Assembly: GCF_002221525.1 (NCBI RefSeq)
Contig: NZ_CP011028.1
Coordinates: 197,001-261,000 of the forward strand
Source of the DNA: Pseudoalteromonas espejiana DSM 9414
Lineage (GTDB): Bacteria > Pseudomonadota > Gammaproteobacteria > Enterobacterales > Alteromonadaceae
Direction of reading: 5' to 3'
DNA: 64,000 nucleotides
Shown: piece after piece, positions 27,501 to 33,352 of the stretch
Layout: every line of letters begins with the position of its first letter
Position numbering within the stretch: the stretch's first letter is position 1
Position numbers and translations under genes: made by a program
The notes under the pieces: model-generated
Databases searched by the model: none
What the model was told of the DNA's origin: nothing
What the model saw: only the letters and a program-made list of their open reading frames with translations

Positions 27501-28694
27501 ACCTCAAGCGATTTGGTTGGTAGTTGGTCGTTAGATATCCCATCTGAGAGTACAGTTAAGGAATTGCTGCTAAATGATGATGGGACTGGTAGCGTAGTCG
27601 ATACAATAGATGAAGCGCAATCAGAAAGCTTTACTTGGCAGCAAACCGCAGTGGGGCTTAAAATTACCACTTCTGATAGTGTTGAAGATATCTATATTAC
27701 TAAGGATATAGACCTCGGCTATCAAGTAATAATGCAAGGCCAGTATGACGATGAAAAGCAAATAAATGTTGCCGTAATGGTAAGGCTAGAAGAGCAAGAA
27801 ATTACCCCGAGTAACTTTGCTGGGCGTCACTTATTTAAAGAAGGCCATAACTTAGAGACCATTTGGGATGAGCTGCAAATATACGAAGATGGCCAAGTGT
27901 TCTTCACCTATTTTACAAGTTCCATTCAAGGTGAGTTTAAAGATGGAAGCTTTAGTCGAAGCAGAAAATATGATCAACTTACAGGCACATACGGCTCCGA
28001 TTGTGATTTGACTTTAGAAACGTGCTTAATTGATTATACGATGGATTATAGGCTTATTAATCAAAATGATAATTTCCAAGTTGTGGAGCGTGTATCTAGA
28101 TCATTTGATACTAATTCAGGGGAAGAAAACCTTTCTTACGCATCACTTTACTTTGAAAACTATATTGAAAATACAAGCGCTGATAAGTTTTATGAGCATG
28201 AAATTCCTTTTGAAATTTACGAACGCAGTGGTGAGAGCTTCGTAAAGTGGGGTATTTACTATATAGATGGGTACGAGCTTTGGAAAAACGATATTAAAGC
28301 TGGATCACTTGAATTAGTTGAAGGTAAGTTTACCTACGAGCAAGACGGCCAAAACAAGGTGATTGAATTTATTTCAAATGATCGCGATGAGATAGTGCTT
28401 TGTGAGTATTTGCAAGGTACAACATGTCAAAATCAAGAAGAGATCACTTTCACGATTTTTGAGCCAAGGTATGATGTTACTATTTATTCAGATGGTAATG
28501 GTGTAGTAAATAACGGCGTTGAAAACTACACAAGCTTTCATGGTGATACGTTAACATTTAATATTTCTGCAAATGCAGGCTATAAATTAGAGTCTATAAG
28601 CGGGTGTGATGGCGTTTTAGAAGGCAATTTATACACGGTTCATTATTTAGCGCAAAGCTGCGATATTAATATCGCATTTGAACTAATAGAGTAA
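24516..28694 (+). CDS. Large surface lipoprotein with a tandem duplication
   Basis: A 1392-residue protein with a lipoprotein signal (lipid cysteine C25 in LVSGC), then an acidic linker. A PKD/cadherin-like domain follows at about 38-128 (LAPSVAISGQGEI...VTVEDDDGATTSATQQ), then a carboxypeptidase-regulatory-like beta domain (about 134-190) and an acidic helical spacer. The rest is two copies of a module of about 525 residues (about 337-860 and 863-1392). Each module has three lipocalin-like segments opening with VGEY/VGEW/IGRW-type motifs, an EDGTG-type turn, a CNYQQGSSC or CEYLQGTTC motif, and a final InlB-like repeat (GYEVDSIEGCEG, GYKLESISGCDG). No enzyme motif is seen. A surface adhesin or binding role is inferred. 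Confidence 0.8.
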   Translation: MENKSNYRLKLIASTVSACFLVSGCSFDKDEDSDETVNLAPSVAISGQGEIQEKTSFSLTASASDSDGQIANYYWQHDSTLNLSAQNPNSNEITYLSPDITEDVTVNFTVTVEDDDGATTSATQQVLIKRNSTAVTLNGLITDNTISFASVEITIGDKTYSATADENGVYTIVLDVDEALEQTLVKVKAKGRDDLNPGVEFISQLSSVKKLATQAGDDGILDSDENFGVNTTNVTTAEYALIVRDGDEPTSEDELDNALLNVDADEKVQLASLIKIIVDNPDYELPEGVESTLDLVTNEEAAEQFEEDVNEQDPDLIEQTKTEIKEDEDLVTGSKESLVGEYIINSPRYYANPASHLTLNENGTGQYHAVTGSSVTWQEVSGKIEVALQSPVLINEYFQIKDDIETIHEEYLNSFSLQVLGENEVFKTIDIKSDITVYENSVEAQNKQEIQTTNLILKSKTLSLTAEDVVGEWEMERTESRNYVSHLETIAFYEDGTGVVLSDNSAPFEWELTNNKLTVTYDEDGSIGTTNFWFTKNLKAGYQLVSLDTTSADPADSQYGLMIKRETVSLSNDDLIGRWQGFVGTAQLYDMNVFADGTIMLGLGTTSYQGILEDGKLTRRRYEYNGYTVSSCEGFDETCYLSAEVTHDIIAVENSHYYLLREFKWFSPQGDMYDIQKGLLIYQYSKELSYSEFTPYLLQSSFNLYKSADEQVIEDRIRVNYDDGSFTITIDGIEYEAQLNEGVIEYQKGGQTWLFEIISGDGETYTICNYQQGSSCTQSDKTVYQSKNPRVTLTAQSNEFGQLQPAVQEVPFAQLVGFNIAPNEGYEVDSIEGCEGYIEGEYYIAFSGHSDCEINATFVEKPETISGQFLINNPDYFTSTSFKLELNENDEGSFTGSNQVAISWSKYFDEIRVYFSDEYVLNESVAYEVENGTQVEVRRKDVMTSIVLKERFDLGNGWYEMTQSISKFRNEELVEEWHSDSHVKLFDSVVPQIDLTSSDLVGSWSLDIPSESTVKELLLNDDGTGSVVDTIDEAQSESFTWQQTAVGLKITTSDSVEDIYITKDIDLGYQVIMQGQYDDEKQINVAVMVRLEEQEITPSNFAGRHLFKEGHNLETIWDELQIYEDGQVFFTYFTSSIQGEFKDGSFSRSRKYDQLTGTYGSDCDLTLETCLIDYTMDYRLINQNDNFQVVERVSRSFDTNSGEENLSYASLYFENYIENTSADKFYEHEIPFEIYERSGESFVKWGIYYIDGYELWKNDIKAGSLELVEGKFTYEQDGQNKVIEFISNDRDEIVLCEYLQGTTCQNQEEITFTIFEPRYDVTIYSDGNGVVNNGVENYTSFHGDTLTFNISANAGYKLESISGCDGVLEGNLYTVHYLAQSCDINIAFELIE
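25524..27095 (+). repeat. Protein-level tandem module, copy 1 of the lipoprotein
   Basis: It encodes about residues 337-860. It opens with LVGEYIINSPRYY and closes with GCEGYIEGEYY...CEINATF. The same order of motifs recurs in copy 2 with much amino-acid divergence, so the duplication is old. Confidence 0.75.
27102..28691 (+). repeat. Protein-level tandem module, copy 2 of the lipoprotein
   Basis: It encodes about residues 863-1392. It opens with ISGQFLINNPDYF and closes with GCDGVLEGNLY...CDINIAFELIE, matching copy 1 segment by segment (DVVGEWEME with DLVGSWSLD; LIGRWQGF with FAGRHLFK). Confidence 0.75.
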
Positions 28695-28914
28695 AAGCGT
28701 TATATCGTTTTAGGCTAAAATTAGAGCGATAATTGAATTTAATAAATTGGCTACGCAGTGTGGCCAATTTTTTTGAATTAAATTTTCAATAAAGTATGAA
28801 TTTAGATCTTAAAATTTAACTTTTAATCTTTTATACCTCAATTTATGCTCAGAAAATCCTCTACGCATGCATTAAAATCCCTTTTAATATTCTCATTATT
28901 TTAGGCGAGATTTT

Positions 28915-29547
28915 ATGACTGCATTAAACAACCAGAATTTACTGCAACTACGTTTTGTTAACCAAGCAAATATTGATTTGGTTAAGCCTTCTTTTGATAA
29001 CCTACCTGCAAATCCTTATGCAGATGGCGAATTTCGCAAACGTCGTTACTCAGTAATTAAATTTCAAAATGGTGAGCTAAAACTACGAGCTGCCAAAGCA
29101 TTTGTTCAAGACGATTCTATTAACACTTTTCAGGGTAACGTAGAGCGTACTTACGAGAACTTAGAGCAAAGCTTACTTGAGTCTCAAGGTATGCAAAGCA
29201 TTGTAAGTGAGTTTTGTGCTATTACCGGCATTGATGAAGAGCGTGATATTGAAATACACCAATTTAGAATGCTAGCTATTGATAGCGACACGCCAGCGGC
29301 GCCAGAAGGTGTGCATCAAGATGGTTTTGATCATGTATGTGTATGTGGTGTTTCGCACGAAAACCTAGAAGGTGGCGAGCTACTTGTGTACGAAAACCAA
29401 CAAGCTGAGCCATGTTTTAAAATGGAAATTAAAGACGGAATGTTTGCGTTAATAAACGACCGTCAAGTGTGGCACAACGCCACACCAATGAATAAAGTAG
29501 ATGCCAGCAAACCAGGTTACCTGGATTGCTTTGTACTTACGTCTTAA
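28915..29547 (+). CDS. 2OG-Fe dioxygenase family protein (PF10014 type)
   Basis: A 210-residue protein with the iron facial triad HxD...H: H134 and D136 in GVHQDGFDHV and H187 in DRQVWHNATP. LEGGELLVYEN is typical of the PF10014 group. That group includes bacterial isoleucine 4-hydroxylase and other free-amino-acid hydroxylases, as well as BsmA-like proteins. It would be cytoplasmic and would couple 2-oxoglutarate decarboxylation to hydroxylation of a small molecule. It is followed after three bases by a PLP enzyme and is surely co-transcribed with it, so the two probably act in one pathway. The substrate is unknown. Confidence 0.82.
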   Translation: MTALNNQNLLQLRFVNQANIDLVKPSFDNLPANPYADGEFRKRRYSVIKFQNGELKLRAAKAFVQDDSINTFQGNVERTYENLEQSLLESQGMQSIVSEFCAITGIDEERDIEIHQFRMLAIDSDTPAAPEGVHQDGFDHVCVCGVSHENLEGGELLVYENQQAEPCFKMEIKDGMFALINDRQVWHNATPMNKVDASKPGYLDCFVLTS

Positions 29548-29550
29548 GGA

Positions 29551-30792
29551 ATGAGCATGAACATAGCGCAATTACGTGAGCAGTTTCCGGCATTAATGCA
29601 AAGCGTTGATGGTAAATCACCGATATTTTTAGACGGCCCAGGTGGATCTCAAGTGCCGCAGTCAGTGCTTAATGCAATGTCTGCTTATTTAGGGCACTAC
29701 AACTCAAACCTAGGTGGCGCGTTTTTTTCAAGTGATAAAACGGTAGAGCTACTAGCAAATGCTCGCCAAGCAGCAGCAGATTTACTTAATGCGCCAAGTG
29801 CACACAATATTGTGTTTGGCCCAAACATGACAAGCCTTACCTTTAGTTTTAGCCGTGCTATTTCACGCGATTGGCAGGCAAGTGATGAAATCATTGTAAC
29901 TAACGCTGATCACTTCTCAAACGTATCATCTTGGCAGCAAGCCGCAGAAGATAAAGGCGTTAAAGTTAATACGGCTTTAATTAACGAAGCTGATTGCAGC
30001 TTAGATATGGCTCAATTTGAAAGCTTGCTTAACAGCAATACTAAATTAGTAGCTGTTACTTATGCTTCAAATACCACAGGCTCTATAAACGATATAAAAC
30101 GTATTATAGAACTTGCTCACGCTGTAGGCGCTTTAGTTTATGTTGATGCCGTACATTACGCGCCGCATGAGCTAGTTGATGTGCAAGCGCTTGATTGCGA
30201 CTTTTTAGCTTGCTCGGCGTATAAGTTTTTTGGCCCACACTTAGGTATGGTTTACGGTAAAAAGCAGCACCTTGAAGGGTTTACTCCTTACAAAGTTGAA
30301 CCCGCTAAAGATGTAGCGCCGGGACGTTGGGAAACCGGTACCCAAAGCTTTGAAGCAATGGCAGGTTTTGTTACTGCTGTTGATTACATTGCTGCAATAA
30401 GCGAACTGGATGACAGCCACACTCGCCGAGAAAAACTAACTGCTGCTTTTGCTAAAACAAAACAGCATGAAATGGCATTGAGTGAATACTTTTTAACGCG
30501 TTTGGTTAATTATCCACGCATTAAGTTATTTGGTATCGATGACCTTGAGCGCTTAAACGAGCGTACGCCTACGTTTGCTTTAACGTTTGAAGGTTTAGAG
30601 CCACGTGAAGTGTCTGAATTTTTAGGCAAACAACACATATGCGTGTGGGATGGTAATTTCTACGCGCAAGGTTTATGTAAGCAATTAAACGTGCTTGATA
30701 AAGGCGGTGTTGTGCGTATTGGCTGTATGCATTACAACACAACGGCTGAGCTTGATAAATTATTTGATTTGTTTGATGAGTTACTAGGTTAA
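29551..30792 (+). CDS. Cysteine-desulfurase-like class V aminotransferase
   Basis: A 413-residue PLP enzyme of the class V aminotransferase/NifS superfamily. Key features are FLDGPGGSQVPQSVLNAM near the N-terminus, the PLP aspartate and histidine in YVDAVHYAPH, the Schiff-base lysine K225 in CSAYKFFGPHLG and VRIGCMHYNTTAELD at the C-terminus. The last motif is typical of the 'cysteine desulfurase-like' subgroup, which lacks a clear SufS or IscS active-site cysteine loop. A lyase or epimerase on an amino acid is as likely as sulfur transfer. It follows the 2OG dioxygenase gene by three bases. Starts at 29551 or 29557 are possible. Confidence 0.82.
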   Translation: MSMNIAQLREQFPALMQSVDGKSPIFLDGPGGSQVPQSVLNAMSAYLGHYNSNLGGAFFSSDKTVELLANARQAAADLLNAPSAHNIVFGPNMTSLTFSFSRAISRDWQASDEIIVTNADHFSNVSSWQQAAEDKGVKVNTALINEADCSLDMAQFESLLNSNTKLVAVTYASNTTGSINDIKRIIELAHAVGALVYVDAVHYAPHELVDVQALDCDFLACSAYKFFGPHLGMVYGKKQHLEGFTPYKVEPAKDVAPGRWETGTQSFEAMAGFVTAVDYIAAISELDDSHTRREKLTAAFAKTKQHEMALSEYFLTRLVNYPRIKLFGIDDLERLNERTPTFALTFEGLEPREVSEFLGKQHICVWDGNFYAQGLCKQLNVLDKGGVVRIGCMHYNTTAELDKLFDLFDELLG

Positions 30793-30814
30793 AGCCTTAC
30801 CCATTCAGCATTTT

Positions 30815-30846
30815 AAAAGCCATAAGTAAAAACTTATGGCTTTTTT
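30815..30846. terminator. Bidirectional terminator between the PLP enzyme and 2OG oxygenase genes
   Basis: GCCATAAGT (30819-30827) pairs with ACTTATGGC (30832-30840), with A residues before and six T residues after. Confidence 0.9.
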
Positions 30847-30866
30847 ATTGGTAGAGTACTTAGGAT

Positions 30867-31571
30867 CTAGCCCTTAGGTGTACCGTATATTTTTTCAGCT
30901 CGGTTAAATAGCACCCACGAGGTTAAAATATACTTATCGTTAGAAATGGGTTTATTACCTCTGTGGGTATGCGTAAAGTAGCCAGGGGCTATCACCATGG
31001 TGCCTTTTTTAGGGGCTATTTTACGGTTTTGATAATAAAACTCTGTTTCGCCGCCTTCTTCCACGTCGTTTAAATAAAACATAAATAACAAAATACGGTG
31101 CAATGCTTCATTGTGTTGTAACTGCGGATACACCTCGCTATGCCAATAAGGGTAACCGCCTTTATTTATTTCGTACTTTTGTGCTTGAATATTTCCTAGT
31201 CTAAATATTTGCTGCACTAAAACAGGAAGCTGAGGCTTGCCTACTTCGTCAAAGTTATCATGTGTTAAATCTACAACTTCGCCCGTTTTTGGGTGATATA
31301 CCTTTAGGCCGAAAGCACCAATCAGCATAAAAAAGTGTTCTTCAACATACTTAAAAACATGCTGTGCAGTGGTTTGTTGAATATGCTTTAATTGTTGTTC
31401 GTATTCGGGGTAATTGTTTAGTTGCAGGTCGTGGCTGTCTTTCTTTTTTAAGTCCACACCGCCAGAGGTTACTCCTTGTTTTACATGCGGGCTTTTAGAA
31501 AAAGTGGTAATAAAATTATCGCAAAAATCATCGCTTAACGCGTTATCAATAACGTGAATAAAGTCCGTCAT
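30867..31571 (-). CDS. Prolyl-4-hydroxylase-like 2OG-Fe(II) oxygenase
   Basis: A 234-residue double-stranded beta-helix oxygenase of the P4Hc type. The core reads YPYWHSEVYPQ, then RILLFMFYLNDVEEGGETEFYYQNRKIAPKKGTMVIAPGYFTHTHRGNKPISNDKYILTSW. The metal motif is H144-x-E146 with H203 (or H201), and a lysine in SNDKYILTSW is the likely 2-oxoglutarate anchor. The usual residue at 146 is aspartate; glutamate is uncommon. Relatives lie next to TonB-receptor and tryptophan-halogenase genes in marine bacteria, and such genes lie 2-5 kb away here. Substrate unknown. It is divergent from the thioesterase gene with only 35 bp between starts. Confidence 0.82.
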   Translation of the reverse strand: MTDFIHVIDNALSDDFCDNFITTFSKSPHVKQGVTSGGVDLKKKDSHDLQLNNYPEYEQQLKHIQQTTAQHVFKYVEEHFFMLIGAFGLKVYHPKTGEVVDLTHDNFDEVGKPQLPVLVQQIFRLGNIQAQKYEINKGGYPYWHSEVYPQLQHNEALHRILLFMFYLNDVEEGGETEFYYQNRKIAPKKGTMVIAPGYFTHTHRGNKPISNDKYILTSWVLFNRAEKIYGTPKG

Positions 31572-31606
31572 GGTTTACCTTTTATATAGTTATTATTTGG
31601 ATTTTT

Positions 31607-31996
31607 ATGTTTATTGAAAAAGTGATGCCGCGCTTTAGCGAAACAGATGCACTCGGACACATTAACAATACCGCACTCCCTGTATGGTTTGAAGCAGCAC
31701 GTGTCCCAATTTTTAAATTTTTTACTCCCGATCTAAACCCGCACAACTGGAAGTTGATCATTGCTAAAATAGAGGCCTCCTTTGTAGGGGAGCTTTTTTA
31801 TGCACATGAAGTAACAATAAAAACGGTAGTAGAGCATATAGGCAATAGCTCCTTTACCATTAAGCAAGAGGCATGGCAGCAAGGCAAGTGCTGTGTTATT
31901 GGTAAAACAGTGTTAGTGCGCTACAACTTTGCTAACAAAGCAAAGCAAGCTTTAAGCGAGGCAGAAATCACAGCACTGAGTGAGCATATGGCTTAA
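31607..31996 (+). CDS. 4HBT-family acyl-CoA thioesterase
   Basis: A 129-residue hotdog-fold protein of the YbgC/FadM 4-hydroxybenzoyl-CoA thioesterase group. It shows PRFSETDALGHINNTALPVWFEAARVPIF, the catalytic aspartate/histidine loop of the family, followed by the central helix and SFVGELFYAHEVTIKTVVEHIGNSSFTI. It probably hydrolyses acyl-CoA in the cytoplasm; chain specificity cannot be told. It shares a 35-bp divergent promoter gap with the 2OG oxygenase gene. Confidence 0.88.
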   Translation: MFIEKVMPRFSETDALGHINNTALPVWFEAARVPIFKFFTPDLNPHNWKLIIAKIEASFVGELFYAHEVTIKTVVEHIGNSSFTIKQEAWQQGKCCVIGKTVLVRYNFANKAKQALSEAEITALSEHMA

Positions 31997-32121
31997 GTAA
32001 AAATCTGAAATCGCACTTAAATTAAAGTAAATATCGCCTTTGTAAATCACAAGAGACAGCTGTAAATTTTTATAGCTGTTTTTTAACGTATTTTGATTGA
32101 GTTACGCAGTTCACTTATATA

Positions 32122-32140
32122 CTATTTATATTATATATTG
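32122..32140. promoter_or_regulatory. Candidate operator upstream of galM
   Basis: CTATTTATATTATATATTG shares the 13-base core TATTTATATTATA with the palindrome before the TonB receptor (33270-33288) and is close to the one before galE. It lies 52 bp before the galM start. Confidence 0.5.
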
Positions 32141-32191
32141 TTGCACCGCAATAACAGGTACTGTTTAGTCGGTAATTTATGGAGAATTCGT

Positions 32192-33166
32192 GTGGCACCT
32201 ACTTCTAATAATAAGCCTTTAGAGGTTATAACACTTAGCGACGGTAATAACTTAACTGCAGAAATTTTGCCATTTGGCGCAATTATCAAAAGTATAAAGT
32301 TTAATAACCAAGAGATGACGCTCACAGTGAGCGACCCGCAGTATTATTTAGAAAACCCATTTTATTTAGGTGCAACAGTAGGGCGCTATGCAAATCGTAT
32401 TGAAAACGGACGTTTTGCATTATCAGGCACTGAGTATCAGCTTAAAGCAAATAATGCTCCTAATAGCTTACACGGTGGCGAAACTGGTTTTAATAAAGTG
32501 CTATGGCAAGTTATTAAACAAAGCAGCAATGAAGTAGAGCTTTATTATTGCTCAGCCGACGGCGAAGAAAGCTTTCCTGGCCAATTACACGTTTGGCAAA
32601 CGATAACTACTTGCAACGGTGAGCTTATACTTTCTTATAAAGCCAAAACCGATAAAGAAACCCTCGTTAACTTTACCAACCACAGCTACTTTAACCTTGA
32701 GGGCAGCGACACAATTAATAATCACCTGTTGCAAATAAACGCCACAGAGTACCTACCTATCAATAATAACAGTATCCCACTTGCCAGTAGCGAAAACGTT
32801 TTAGGTAGCTGCTTTGACTTTACCAAGCCAACGCGCTTAGGTGATGCGCTAAGTGCGGTTCACCCTCAATTAACTGCAGGTAACGGGTTTGACCACTGCT
32901 ATATTTTTAACGATGACAGCCGCTTAAAAACAATGGCTACATTAACCTCGCCACACACGGGCGTTAATTTAACCCTTAAAAGCACGCAACCAGGTATGCA
33001 GTTATATACCGCAAATTTTGTAGGTGCGCCTTTTAAAGCACGCCAAGCATTGTGTTTAGAAGCGCAAAATTGGCCTAATGCAGCAAACAGAAGTGATTTC
33101 CCAAAAGCTAATTTATTGCCGAATGAAGAATATAAACAGCAAATAATTTTTGCTTTTTCGCAATAA
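32192..33166 (+). CDS. galM: Aldose 1-epimerase (galactose mutarotase)
   Basis: GalM interconverts alpha and beta anomers of galactose and feeds alpha-galactose to GalK. A GTG at 32192 after GGAG (32181-32184) gives 324 residues; the frame upstream to 32093 has a non-homologous N-terminus. Family motifs are GATVGRYANRIENGRF, NAPNSLHGGETGFNKVLWQV (catalytic histidine), NHSYFNLEGS, GNGFDHCYIF and the catalytic glutamate in CLEAQNWPNAAN. It heads the plus-strand galactoside genes and has an operator-like sequence upstream. Confidence 0.93.
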   Translation: MAPTSNNKPLEVITLSDGNNLTAEILPFGAIIKSIKFNNQEMTLTVSDPQYYLENPFYLGATVGRYANRIENGRFALSGTEYQLKANNAPNSLHGGETGFNKVLWQVIKQSSNEVELYYCSADGEESFPGQLHVWQTITTCNGELILSYKAKTDKETLVNFTNHSYFNLEGSDTINNHLLQINATEYLPINNNSIPLASSENVLGSCFDFTKPTRLGDALSAVHPQLTAGNGFDHCYIFNDDSRLKTMATLTSPHTGVNLTLKSTQPGMQLYTANFVGAPFKARQALCLEAQNWPNAANRSDFPKANLLPNEEYKQQIIFAFSQ

Positions 33167-33269
33167 CGTTCTAATTTCGCTGTTAAATTAAAGAAAACAA
33201 AAAGAAAAATACACGTAACAAAAAGATAGCCATAATTAAGGAAAAGGTTGCACTTTTGCTCAATTTAAA

Positions 33270-33288
33270 GTATTTATATTATAAATAG
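33270..33288. promoter_or_regulatory. Palindromic operator upstream of the TonB receptor
   Basis: GTATTTATATTATAAATAG has arms GTATTTAT/ATAAATA(G) around a 3-bp centre. It shares 17 of 18 positions with the palindrome upstream of galE (54664-54682). It lies 64 bp before the receptor ATG. The nearby GntR/FadR-type gene is the obvious candidate to bind it. Confidence 0.65.
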
Positions 33289-33352
33289 TATTTGAAGCTA
33301 TACACACCACACAACGACAAAATGACTACACACAATCAGGAGTTTTTAAAAA

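Noticed and set aside
28695..28914. Search for regulatory elements before the 2OG dioxygenase
   Set aside because: Only AT-rich sequence with no strong inverted repeat, T-tailed stem or clear promoter pair.
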